Positions 1 to 8,900 of a DNA stretch of 35,224 nt are shown here, piece after piece. This DNA is from an uncultured Clostridium sp. (GTDB lineage Bacteria; Bacillota; Clostridia; TANB77; CAG-508). The position numbers and the translations under genes are program-made. Positions within the stretch are counted from its first letter, which is position 1. The number at the start of each line of letters is the position of its first letter. The notes under the pieces were generated by a model, which made no database searches, was not told where the DNA came from, and saw only the letters and a program-made list of their open reading frames with translations. The stretch lies in the NCBI GenBank assembly GCA_958422985.1, contig CATZPY010000014.1, positions 1 through 35,224 on the forward strand, given 5' to 3'.

Positions 1-1
1 A

Positions 2-3000
2 GATAAAACAGATTTATTGCCAAATCAAGAACCAATATATATAGAAACTAAAGAAGTGGAAATAAAAAGTGTAGATACATTACGAGAAGATAGTAATAGA
101 CTAAAAATAAGAGTAGAAATAACAAATCCACAAAATGTAGAAATAACAAAAATAGAAATAGAAAATATGGACTTAGAAATTCTAGAAAAACGTAATACTA
201 ATGGAATGACTTATATAGATTTAATAGGTGTACCAACAAGATATTATGATAATTATCAAATTAAAGAACTTATATATTTAAAGGATGGAAAAGAGAAAAA
301 AGAAAATGCTTATTATTTAATAGAAGAAATATTTTATAAAGAGATAACAAAATATGAAGATTGGCAAAGTATAGATAAAGAAAGTGGTGAAAATTATAGA
401 CTACTTACAGATATAGATTTTAGTGGAAAAAATAATATTAATTATAACTTAAAAATAGGAAGACTAATAACAGAAGGAAACATGCATACAATAAAAAATT
501 TAAATTTAAATGTTGGTAATTCCAACAATTTTGGATTAATAAGTGCATTAAATATAAAAATGGAAAACGTAAATTTTGAAAACATAAAAATAATTAATAA
601 TACCACATCTAGTTTTAGAGATTCTATTGGTATAATAGGAATTAATAGTGGAACAATAAGAAATGTCAATTTTAAAGATATAGAGATTATAGACAACGGA
701 AATAATTTACAAAATGTTGGAATGATTGGTAGGTCATATTTAGGAGAATTAAGTAATATACAATTAAAGGATATTAATATTAATGCTGGAAAAGAGAATG
801 TGGGAGGTTTATTAGGAAAGTCTATAAACACAAAAATATCAAATATAACAGCAGATAACATTAATATTAATGCAAAAAAGAACTATATAGGTGGAATATC
901 AGGTGTAATTTCTACTGAATTCACAGAATATCAAATATTACGTGATATAACTATTAGTAATTCAATGATTATAGGAAATTCATATGTAGGAGGAATTTCA
1001 GGCAAAGGTTTAAATAAAGGAAATAATATATATGTAAATAATTGTAATGTAGCAGGAATTAGCCATGTTGGTGGAGCTGTTGGAGACCTATCATGGTGTT
1101 TAATAGAAAATAATGTAAAAGTAGAAAATTCAAAAATACAAGGAAAGAAATATATAGGTGGGATTGCAGGATATGCTAGTGGAACAAATCAAAATGTTGT
1201 TGTTATTAACTGTTTAATAGAATCAAATTACATAGATAGTATGTATGTGGGAGGAATTGGAGGATTTGGAACTAATATTCTACAATCTGCCATTAAAAAT
1301 AGTAGAATAATATCTAAAGGAATGTATGTAGGAGGAATAACTGGTGATAATGAGCAATTAAATTATTGTTATGCAATAAATAGTTATATAGAGGGGTATT
1401 CATATGTAGGAGGTATTTCGGGACATATGGATGCTGGAAATATAGGAAGCAATTACACAAATTCAGAAGTAGTTGCAACAGAGCATTCAGCAGGAGGTAT
1501 TTTAGGTTACCTGGATAATAGCAAGATGGATAATTTAACAAATGTAACAACAATAGCAAGAAGTTATTATGCAAATGGAACAATAAAGTCTAAAGAATAT
1601 GTGGGTGGAATTGTTGGAGAAATGGCCAAGGAAATATATGATGTAGATGGAATAAAAAGATACTATTCAAATTATATAGAAGGTAACTTGATAAGTGAAA
1701 ACACAGACAATATATCTCTTGGAATAGGAAATATTCCTAAAGAAAACATGAAGTTTATAGATAACTATTATTATAAATATTCTACAATAAATGGAGATTA
1801 CCCAACAAAAGAAAATGACAAATATATACCTAATGAAAGCTACTTAGTAGAACAAGATTTAAAACAAGAGGATACATACAAGAATAAATTAAAATGGGGA
1901 AATTATTATGATTATGAAATATTAAGTAAAAGCAAATATCCAATATTAAAAAGTGGGAATAAAATATTACAAATGCAAGAAGGAATTAGAATTCCAGAAG
2001 ATCCAGTGTTAGAAGAACTTAAAAATGAAAATAAAGAAGCTGGAACCATAAAAATAGAAGAACCACAATATATATTTAATTACAAAGGAAAAACGATTAA
2101 AACATACGAAACATATTCAGAAATCGAGTCAGAAGATGGAAGTAGAGTTGTAAGACAAGATATAAGATTGTATGTAAAAGATGGAAAAATATATGCTTTA
2201 CCGATTTATTTAGAATCAAAAAATAACAATATAAAATTTGTTCCAAATAATTTCATTATAGATTCATATAATGGAAAAGAATATGAAACAGTTTTAGGAA
2301 TAGACGGTAAATTATATGATTTAAAAGAAAAAATAAATTATCCAGAAAACTTTGTGAATGATAATATTTTAAGCATAGGAAATAACTTGAATAATACTTA
2401 TAGCGAGAAATCTGAAAACATAAGTAATAAAGAAAATATTGGAGAAATGACTGAAAATAGTGAACATGAAATAGAAGTAACATATAAAAACGGTAATAAG
2501 ATAAAATTTAATTATCAAACAGGAGAAATAATAAAAGAATATAAAAAAGTAGATAACAATGTGAAAGATGGAAATTCAAAAGGGCTATTGAAATATGTAC
2601 AAGAGAAATTTTCTGAAATAGGAAATTATACAAAGGCAGATAAGACAAATATAGAAATGCAAGATAAATATGAAGAAACAATAAAATTGCAAAATAAACT
2701 AGAAGAAATACCAGTAGAAGAAGCATTAAAAAAAGAATCTAAAGAAAATGAAAGTAAAGAAAATAATACGGACTTTAATGCAGAAACTGAAAAAGAAGAA
2801 GCTAATAACTCTTTAAAAGAGAAAAAATATATAAGCATATATAATGCGGAAAAAGACGATTACCAAATTTACCAAGAAGAAGAGTTATTAGATACGAGCA
2901 AACAGGAGGTGATAAGTGAAAACGAAAAAATAGAGGCAAATAAACTAAACAAATATTATGCAAGCGAAGAAAAAGCTACAAATACAAAAATGGGAATAGT

Positions 3001-3064
3001 ATGGATAGCATTAAGCATAGTAGGAGTAATAACAATATTATTTGCAATGAAGAAAAGAGAGTAA
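2..3064 (+). CDS. GLUG-repeat surface protein, 5' end cut off by the window
   Basis: The frame is open from base 2 with no stop, so the gene starts outside the window; the TTG at 17 is only the first start-like codon. After an N-terminal beta-rich region there is a series of about ten glycine-rich repeats of the form [VI/A]GG[IL]xG (for example VGGISG, IGGIAG, VGGITG) between residues of roughly 260 and 540. These are GLUG-type motifs, known from surface adhesins and streptococcal IgA1/Zmp-type proteases. A Lys/Glu/Asn-rich stalk follows, then a single C-terminal membrane segment and the tail MKKRE. There is no LPXTG motif and no HExxH protease motif in the visible part. Likely role: membrane-tethered surface protein. 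Its catalytic or binding head, if any, lies upstream. A perfect terminator follows at 3129-3168. Confidence 0.8.
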   Translation, partial: DKTDLLPNQEPIYIETKEVEIKSVDTLREDSNRLKIRVEITNPQNVEITKIEIENMDLEILEKRNTNGMTYIDLIGVPTRYYDNYQIKELIYLKDGKEKKENAYYLIEEIFYKEITKYEDWQSIDKESGENYRLLTDIDFSGKNNINYNLKIGRLITEGNMHTIKNLNLNVGNSNNFGLISALNIKMENVNFENIKIINNTTSSFRDSIGIIGINSGTIRNVNFKDIEIIDNGNNLQNVGMIGRSYLGELSNIQLKDININAGKENVGGLLGKSINTKISNITADNININAKKNYIGGISGVISTEFTEYQILRDITISNSMIIGNSYVGGISGKGLNKGNNIYVNNCNVAGISHVGGAVGDLSWCLIENNVKVENSKIQGKKYIGGIAGYASGTNQNVVVINCLIESNYIDSMYVGGIGGFGTNILQSAIKNSRIISKGMYVGGITGDNEQLNYCYAINSYIEGYSYVGGISGHMDAGNIGSNYTNSEVVATEHSAGGILGYLDNSKMDNLTNVTTIARSYYANGTIKSKEYVGGIVGEMAKEIYDVDGIKRYYSNYIEGNLISENTDNISLGIGNIPKENMKFIDNYYYKYSTINGDYPTKENDKYIPNESYLVEQDLKQEDTYKNKLKWGNYYDYEILSKSKYPILKSGNKILQMQEGIRIPEDPVLEELKNENKEAGTIKIEEPQYIFNYKGKTIKTYETYSEIESEDGSRVVRQDIRLYVKDGKIYALPIYLESKNNNIKFVPNNFIIDSYNGKEYETVLGIDGKLYDLKEKINYPENFVNDNILSIGNNLNNTYSEKSENISNKENIGEMTENSEHEIEVTYKNGNKIKFNYQTGEIIKEYKKVDNNVKDGNSKGLLKYVQEKFSEIGNYTKADKTNIEMQDKYEETIKLQNKLEEIPVEEALKKESKENESKENNTDFNAETEKEEANNSLKEKKYISIYNAEKDDYQIYQEEELLDTSKQEVISENEKIEANKLNKYYASEEKATNTKMGIVWIALSIVGVITILFAMKKRE

Positions 3065-3128
3065 TTCTCTAATATGGTTAAGAGATAGGGATTAAAGTCC
3101 CAATAAAAAATTAAATTAAGTGTGTGTA

Positions 3129-3168
3129 GTAAACCTAGTATTAAAACAAAATACTAGGTTTACTTTTT
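3129..3168 (+). terminator. Intrinsic terminator after the GLUG protein
   Basis: Perfect 14-bp stem (3129-3142 with 3150-3163), 7-nt loop and five T residues at 3164-3168. It ends the GLUG-protein transcript. It also abuts the stop of the decayed minus-strand ORF at 3167. Confidence 0.9.
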
Positions 3169-3346
3169 AGCCTATTAACTTTTTAAATGAATTTGCATTT
3201 AATTTTCTAAATACATGACAATCTTTTAATTTATTTTTTATCCATTCTTTTTTACTATTAAAACCTGATTTATGTTTTTTATTAAAAATATACGATATAA
3301 TTATCAAGAGATATTTTAATAATTTTTTTGTATTAGGATAAAATAT
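3167..3346 (-). pseudogene. Decayed minus-strand coding remnant, unrecognised
   Basis: The minus strand has a 59-codon open frame bounded by stops at 3347-3349 and 3167-3169 with no ATG. The translation has a protein-like composition, including NSKKEWIKNKLKDC and VFRKLNANSFKKLIG, unlike the low-complexity shadow frames elsewhere. A second minus-strand frame just upstream (about 3350-3380, reading LSNDKFFLKYFIL) could be its continuation after a frameshift. I read this as the C-terminal remnant of a lost gene; the family is not recognised. It shares the convergent terminator at 3129-3168. The rest of the 3065-3477 gap is AT-rich non-coding sequence. Confidence 0.35.
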
Positions 3347-3477
3347 TTAAGAAAAAACTTATCGTTGGATAAACTTAGTGAAAAATTATAGCTTTATACT
3401 ATAGCTATATAAAAATAGCAGACAAATAAATGTAGCTAAAATGATTAACAAAAATTTAATAGAAAGGAATTAAACAT
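3347..3477. other. AT-rich spacer upstream of the broken GNAT gene
   Basis: Contains a short perfect inverted repeat (3387-3393 with 3403-3409, 9-nt loop) and a Shine-Dalgarno AAAGGA at 3463-3468, 9 nt before the ATG at 3478. Only weak promoter-like hexamers are visible (TTGGAT at 3365, TATAGC at 3387). Confidence 0.4.
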
Positions 3478-4114
3478 ATGATAATTATTAGAAACGAAAC
3501 TAAAAACGATTATAAAGAAGTAGAAAAAAATTACAAGGGAGGCTTTTTATAATTTATATATACCAGGATGTGTGGAACATTATTTAGTTCATATTATGAG
3601 AGAGCATGAAGATTTCATTCCAGAATTAGACTTAGTAATAGAGCTAGATGGAGAAATTATTGGAAATATAATGTATACAAAAGCTAAATTAGTTGATGGA
3701 AAAGGAAATAAAAAAGATATTTTAACATTTGGTCCATTATGCATTTTACCTAAATACCAAAGAAAGGGATATGGAAAGAAACTATTAGAAGAATCATTTA
3801 AAAGAGCTATAAAAATGGGATATGAGACTATTGTGATTTTTGGAAGTCCAAGCAATTATGTAAGTAGTGGTTTTAAAAGTTGCAAAAAGTATAATATATG
3901 TATGGAAAAAGATGTATTTCCAACAGCGATGATGGTAAAAGAATTAATACCAAATAAATTAGATGGAAGAAGATGGACATACCATGGTAGTTCCGTTATG
4001 CATATAGATGAAACAGAAGCCGAAAATTATGATAGCACATTAGAAAAACTAGAAAAAAAGTATAAAGTAACACAGGAAGAATTCTATATATTAAGCAATT
4101 CTACTATAAAATAA
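3478..4114 (+). pseudogene. GNAT family N-acetyltransferase (YhbS-like), frameshifted in an A7 run
   Basis: The original start is ATG 3478 with an AAAGGA site 9 nt upstream. The first frame reads MIIIRNETKNDYKEVEK and then hits a TAA near 3551. Dropping one A from the A7 run at 3524-3530 makes it continue as KITREAFYNLYIPGCVEHYL into the long frame that otherwise appears to begin at GTG 3572. The restored protein is about 211 aa, a normal length for a YhbS-like GNAT acetyltransferase. The acetyl-CoA-binding motif A is visible as RKGYGKK after LPKYQ. The gene is monocistronic, followed by an 18-bp inverted repeat. Possible explanations are a true pseudogene, a sequencing or assembly error in a homopolymer, or expression by polymerase slippage on the A run. 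The substrate cannot be told. Confidence 0.85.
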
Positions 4115-4144
4115 AAGTTACTCTAACATATTAGTGTGTTTAAA

Positions 4145-4186
4145 GATATTAAGTAATTCTATTATACGATAGAATTACTTAATATC
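4145..4186 (+). terminator. 18-bp perfect hairpin, likely terminator
   Basis: Arms 4145-4162 and 4169-4186 are perfectly complementary with a 6-nt loop. The following T tract is poor (ATTTA), so termination efficiency is uncertain. It separates the acetyltransferase remnant from the next promoter. Confidence 0.6.
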
Positions 4187-4187
4187 A

Positions 4188-4216
4188 TTTACAATAATGA
4201 CAAAATATGATATTAT
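4188..4216 (+). promoter_or_regulatory. Sigma-A-type promoter for the wHTH-like/M23 operon
   Basis: TTTACA at 4188-4193, 17-nt spacer, TATTAT at 4211-4216 (each 5 of 6 to consensus). Transcription would start near 4223. That rules out an ATG at 4207 as translation start and supports the ATG at 4243. Confidence 0.7.
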
Positions 4217-4227
4217 ACAAAAAACTA

Positions 4228-4234
4228 AAAGGAG
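4228..4234 (+). promoter_or_regulatory. Ribosome binding site that fixes the start at 4243
   Basis: AAAGGAG lies 8 nt before ATG 4243. The alternative in-frame ATG at 4207 lies within the promoter and has no such site. Confidence 0.85.
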
Positions 4235-4242
4235 TATTGTAT

Positions 4243-4509
4243 ATGACATTAGAATTTGTAGATAGTTATTTAAATGCAAAGATAGCAGAGAATAGAGAAA
4301 TAATAAAATTTTCATTTTATGAAGTTAGAATGAAACTAAATTTATCAGAAGAAGATTCTATAACATTCTTAAGTTTAATATCACAAAAGTTAATGAATAC
4401 AGGCTATTTAGTATATAAAACAGGAGAAGAATATACGTTTAAAGGAAAAAAGATTAGAATACAAGAAAATGAGTTATTAGTTGCAATTTTAAAAGAAAAT
4501 TTAAATTAA
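4243..4509 (+). CDS. Small hypothetical protein, winged-helix-like
   Basis: An 88-aa soluble protein with no signal peptide or membrane segment. The start at 4243 is chosen from the AAAGGAG site and the promoter position; the frame stays open further upstream only within the promoter. Residue pattern suggests helix (SFYEVRMKLNL), turn, long helix (SEEDSITFLSLISQKLMNTGY), then a beta wing (VYKTGEEYTFKGK), a layout resembling a winged helix-turn-helix. I do not recognise a named family. It is the first gene of a two-gene operon with the M23 peptidase, 22 nt upstream of it, so it could be a local regulator or an accessory factor; that is inference. Confidence 0.75.
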   Translation: MTLEFVDSYLNAKIAENREIIKFSFYEVRMKLNLSEEDSITFLSLISQKLMNTGYLVYKTGEEYTFKGKKIRIQENELLVAILKENLN

Positions 4510-4517
4510 TACTTATG

Positions 4518-4523
4518 AAGGAG
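4518..4523 (+). promoter_or_regulatory. Ribosome binding site that fixes the start at 4532
   Basis: AAGGAG is 8 nt before ATG 4532 but only 2 nt before the other in-frame ATG at 4526. The second ATG is therefore the better start. Confidence 0.8.
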
Positions 4524-4531
4524 AAATGAAT

Positions 4532-5767
4532 ATGAAACAAATGATTAAAAGGATATTGGCTATTATAATAGTAGCAGTAATGGTTATAACCAATACAACT
4601 TTAGGAGTTTCATCACAAGATTCAAAAGATTTACAAGACAAGATAGACAAAACAAAAGAACAGTTAAAAGACGTAAAAGAAACCAAAACAAATACAGAAG
4701 AACAAGTAGATAATATTCAAAACAAAATAAATGAATATCAAGGTTCTATAGATTCTTTAAACGACAAATTAGATACATTAAGTTCTAACATAAAAGAAAA
4801 TGAAAAGAAACTAGAAGAGCAAAAAAAGGAATATGAAAAAAAATCAAACTTATTAGATGAACGTTTAATAACGATATATGAACATGGAACAGTAACATAT
4901 TTAGATGTGCTATTATCTTCTACAAATTTAACAGAATTTATTTCTAACTATTACTTAATATCTGAACTTGCTTCATATGACTTAGACTTATTAGAACAGA
5001 TACAAAAAGAGCAAAAAGAAATAGAAGAAACAAAGAAATCATTAGAAAACGATAAAGCTCAAGTAGAAGGTTTAAAAAATGAAAAGAAAATAAAAACACA
5101 AGAATTAAATGCAACAAAACAAGAAAAACAAAAATATATAAATCAACTAGAAGGTGAAGCAAAAGATTTACAAGCAGACTTAGCACAATTTGAAAAAGAT
5201 AAAGCTGCTATAGATAAAAGACTTGAAGAAATAGCAAATCAAAAGCCTAAGCCAGGAGGTGGAGGTAGCTCAGGTGGAAACAATAAACCTGGAGAACCAA
5301 GCTCAAAAGGATACATATGCCCAATTCCAGGGCTAAGCAAAGCAAATATAACATGTGGATTCTATGGCTATGCAGGTCATGGAGGAGTAGACTTTGGTGG
5401 AAATTATGGTAAGCCGATAGTTGCTGCTAAGAGTGGAACGGTAGTAATTTCTGAAACACTAACAGGAAACATTCCAAATTATGATTTAAATGGAAACGTA
5501 ATAGGAAGTTATAGAAGCTATGGTGAATATGTAGCTATTTTACACGATGATGGAAACATTACATTATATGCACATGGAAAGCCAGGAAGTAGACTAGTAA
5601 GAGAAGGGCAAAAGGTAAAACAAGGGCAACAAATAATGACAGTAGGAAATACAGGAAATGTAAGCCCAAGACCAAGTGCAAGTAATCCAAAAGGAGGCTC
5701 ACATTTACATTTCGAAATGAGAGTTAATGGATCACAAAGAGTAGACCCAGCAAAATATTTACCATAA
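4532..5767 (+). CDS. Secreted coiled-coil M23 family metallopeptidase
   Basis: A 411-aa exported protein. The N-terminus has a signal sequence (KRILAIIIVAVMVITNTTLG), followed by a long heptad-rich coiled coil rich in Lys/Glu/Gln up to about residue 230, a flexible linker (GGGGSSGGNNKPGEPSS) and a C-terminal LytM/M23 domain. Zinc-ligand motifs are intact: HGGVD (H283, D287), YAH (H348) and HLHFE (H391, H393). The architecture matches EnvC/NlpD-like or CwlO-like murein hydrolases and activators. Because the metal ligands are intact, an active peptidoglycan endopeptidase is more likely than a degenerate activator. It is cotranscribed with the small upstream protein and followed by a terminator at 5820-5868. 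Role in cell separation or wall remodelling is inferred from family. Confidence 0.9.
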   Translation: MKQMIKRILAIIIVAVMVITNTTLGVSSQDSKDLQDKIDKTKEQLKDVKETKTNTEEQVDNIQNKINEYQGSIDSLNDKLDTLSSNIKENEKKLEEQKKEYEKKSNLLDERLITIYEHGTVTYLDVLLSSTNLTEFISNYYLISELASYDLDLLEQIQKEQKEIEETKKSLENDKAQVEGLKNEKKIKTQELNATKQEKQKYINQLEGEAKDLQADLAQFEKDKAAIDKRLEEIANQKPKPGGGGSSGGNNKPGEPSSKGYICPIPGLSKANITCGFYGYAGHGGVDFGGNYGKPIVAAKSGTVVISETLTGNIPNYDLNGNVIGSYRSYGEYVAILHDDGNITLYAHGKPGSRLVREGQKVKQGQQIMTVGNTGNVSPRPSASNPKGGSHLHFEMRVNGSQRVDPAKYLP

Positions 5768-5797
5768 TAAAATGTAACATAAAAAAAATATAAAAAC

Positions 5798-5818
5798 GCA
5801 AAATAAAGATCCGTAAAG
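5798..5818 (+). promoter_or_regulatory. Conserved 21-nt element, copy 1 (upstream of A1-B1 operon)
   Basis: Core AAAGATCCGTAAAG. It matches 20 of 21 positions with the copy at 15068-15088, and weaker similarity continues for about 14 nt downstream. It lies about 40 nt upstream of the predicted -35 box of the first surface-protein operon. It is not palindromic and does not match a riboswitch consensus I know. Confidence 0.6.
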
Positions 5819-5819
5819 G

Positions 5820-5868
5820 AATAGAGTATAGCTTTAATATACAGAAGCTATGCTCTATTTACTTTTTA
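5820..5868 (+). terminator. Terminator after the M23 peptidase gene
   Basis: A 15-bp stem (5820-5834 with 5845-5859, one G-U-type pair), 10-nt loop, then a T tract at 5863-5867. Its downstream edge overlaps the predicted promoter for the next operon. Confidence 0.75.
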
Positions 5869-5886
5869 GGGGCTAGAAAATATAAT
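5858..5886 (+). promoter_or_regulatory. Promoter for the first surface-protein operon
   Basis: TTTACT at 5858-5863, 17-nt spacer, perfect TATAAT at 5881-5886. This gives a leader of about 80 nt before ATG 5974. The leader contains two near-identical 11-nt direct repeats at 5919-5929 and 5950-5960. Confidence 0.65.
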
Positions 5887-5973
5887 ATATCGAGTAAAAT
5901 AAGAGGGAATTTAATATTACAGTATATAGCACAAAATACAATGTTGACTACTGTATATAGGAGGTAAAAAAAT

Positions 5974-8900
5974 ATGAATAAAATAATTATTCCCAAAAGA
6001 GATAATAAACTTATTGCACTTTTACTTGTATTAATAATACTTATTAGTGAAATGTGTTTAATACCATCTAATGTTTTAGCAGACTCGAAAAATTTAGAGA
6101 ACCAAAATAAATCAACAAATAATAAGTATGTAAGCTTTGATACTTATTTTATAAACAATGAAAAAAATATTCATGAAATAGAAGTAAAAGATGAAGCTAC
6201 ATGTGCAATAGCTTTTGATTTAAATGTAGAAAATGGATATTTAAAAGATTCTAGTATAGCATTAAAAGATCCAAATTTTTCTATAAAAAATAGTGAAAAT
6301 GAGATAATAACAAATATAGAAAATAATGTATTAAAATTAAAAGAGATTAATAGTAATCAAAAAATTACTATGCCAATAGTAATGGATAAAAAAGATATAA
6401 TAAATTTAAATTATTTAAACAAAGAAACAAAGGTTGTATTTTCAGGAATTTTTGTTTCAGATAATGGGAAAGAACAAAAAATAGAAAAAGAAATATTAGT
6501 TAGAGTTAAATGGAATTTAAATACAGAAATTAAATTAACATCAAATATAACTAATTTTATACCAGATGAAAATAAAACACTAATCCAAGAAAAAATAAAT
6601 GTAAGAGAAGTAGAAAGAAAAAATCCAATACAAGAAACAAAAATATATGTAAATGTTCCAAAATTGAACAACACATTGCCAGAAGAAGTAAGATTTGTAG
6701 CAAATAGTACAAAAGCTACAAATGGGGATATGTATGGAATTAATTTTACAAAAGATAATTACAAATATGATGCAAACACAGGAAATTTAGAAATTAGTGT
6801 AACTAATAATGCAGATGAAAATGGAAATATTGCCTTCTACGATGCAGAAGACGAGTATTTAATAACATATGTATACAATCAAAATTTTGAAGAATTATTA
6901 AAACAAAATATAGAAATAGATACATATAGCAAAGCAGAAATAAAGTTTTATCAAGGTGAAGATTTAAATGTAACGCAAAATAGTAATAAATATAATTTAA
7001 AAAATGCTATAGGAGATAATGTAACAGCAGAAATATATTCTATATCTCCAATAAATAAGGGATTTTTGTATGATAATATTAACGAAACAACTTATGATGT
7101 TAATTATAAATTAAGTGTAAATAATAAGAATGCAAATAAAATAATTAATTTAAATACATTAAATGCAAATTTTGCAGATAATGAAAAAGAATATGAAACA
7201 AATGAAATATATTATAAATCAATAGCAGTAAAAGAAGAACAATTTAACAAAATATTAGGAAAAGAAGGATTTATAAATATTTATGATGTAAACAATATTT
7301 TAATTGCAAGTATAAACAAAAACGCTAATAAAAATAATAATGGTGAATTAGAGATAATATATAATGCAAAACAACCCAATATACGTATAGAAATAAGCAA
7401 GCCACAAATAGAAGGAACTTTAGAATTAAGAAATACTAAAATAATAAATTCTAAATTAGGATATTCTATAAAACAATTAAAAGAATTTAACACAATAAAT
7501 GAAAGAATAAACATAAATAGTGAATATAAAGGAAGCCTTAACCTACAAGAAACATATACAAAAGTAGATTTACAAATGGATAATACAGCATGGATGCCAT
7601 TTATAGATAACAATGTGAATTTTACATTAAATTTAGCAACGAATAATAACTCATATGATTTATTTAAAAATCCAGAAATAAGGATTACATTACCAGAAGA
7701 AGTAGAAAACGTAACAATAGGAGAAGTTTCTTTAATATATAATACAGAGCTTAAGCTAGAATATGCACGTTTAGAAGAGAATAATAGGGTATTAGTTTTA
7801 AAATTAGCAGGAGAAGAAACAAATTACAAATTAGGGATACAAGAAGGAACTAAAATAATAATTCCAGCTATAATAAAGCTAAAGAATACAGTTTCAACAC
7901 AAAGTGCTAACTTAAAAATGACATACTCAAATGAACTTGCAAAAAATACAGAATATAAAATGCAAGGTAAGGAAAGTGCAGAAATACCAGTTAATATGGT
8001 TGCAAAATCAGGACTAATAACTATTAGTACATTAAATGGATATAATGGAAATGAACAAAAAGTAGCATTAGATGAAAACATAGTTACAGGACAATTAAAT
8101 GTAGCAGAAACTAGTAAAATTGCTACAATAGCAAGTGAAATAGTAAATAATTATCAAACAGAAATTAAAGATATCGTTATACTTGGAAAGATTCCATTTG
8201 CAAACAATAAAACAGTAAATGGAACAGAATTAGGAAGTACTTTTAATACAGCTTTAAAAGAAGTGCTAAAAGTAAATGGAATTACAGGAAAAATATATTA
8301 TTCTGAGGAAGAAGAACCACAAGAAAATAGTGAATCTTGGAAAGAAAATATAAGCGAATTTACGAATATAAAAAGCTTTAAAATAGCACCAGATGCTCCT
8401 ATAGCAGAAGGTAAAGAAATGAAGTTTTCATATAATATAGAAATTCCAGCAGAATTACAAGCAAATCAGAAAAGTTATTCTACATATACTATAAAATATA
8501 GTGTAAATAACCAAGAGATGGAAACAACACAAATATTAGGATTAGAAACACCAAATGTTATGAATAACGAAAAGGCAGAAGAAACTGGAATAAGTATGAA
8601 TGTACAAACAAGAGTAGGAGATTTAGAACTTAAAGATAATTCTAAAATACATGAGCAAGAAATAATAAATTATGAGATAAAAGTAACAAATAATAGTAAC
8701 AGTAAAGTAGAAAATATTTCTGTTAAAAGTCCAATAGCTGAAAATACAGTATATGTAGAAAAAAATGAAATACCATACGGAGATGGAGGCGGAGATTCTA
8801 CAGCGGGAGACTATATTGGTGTATACAAAGAAATTTTAGACAAAAAAGAGACTTTATTGGAAATAGGAACTTTAAATAAAGGAGAGTCTAAAACAGTAGA

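Noticed and set aside
4207..4242. Upstream ATG extension of the small protein gene
   Set aside because: It overlaps the -10 box of the predicted promoter and lacks a ribosome binding site; ATG 4243 has AAAGGAG at the right distance.
5798..5870. c-di-GMP (GEMM) or other known riboswitch at the conserved 21-nt element
   Set aside because: The CGTAAAG stretch is only superficially like the GEMM GCAAAG core. The paired first strand and tetraloop/receptor parts are missing, the two copies do not share a hairpin pattern, and both lie upstream of the best promoters.
5944..5949. TTGACT as a -35 box close to the A1 start
   Set aside because: A matching -10 would fall on the ribosome binding site and leave no room for a leader.
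5919..5960. Two 11-nt near-identical direct repeats (CAGTATATAG / CTGTATATAG) in the A1 leader
   Set aside because: Short, AT-rich and overlapping the ribosome binding site; not repeated upstream of A2, so chance is a fair explanation.
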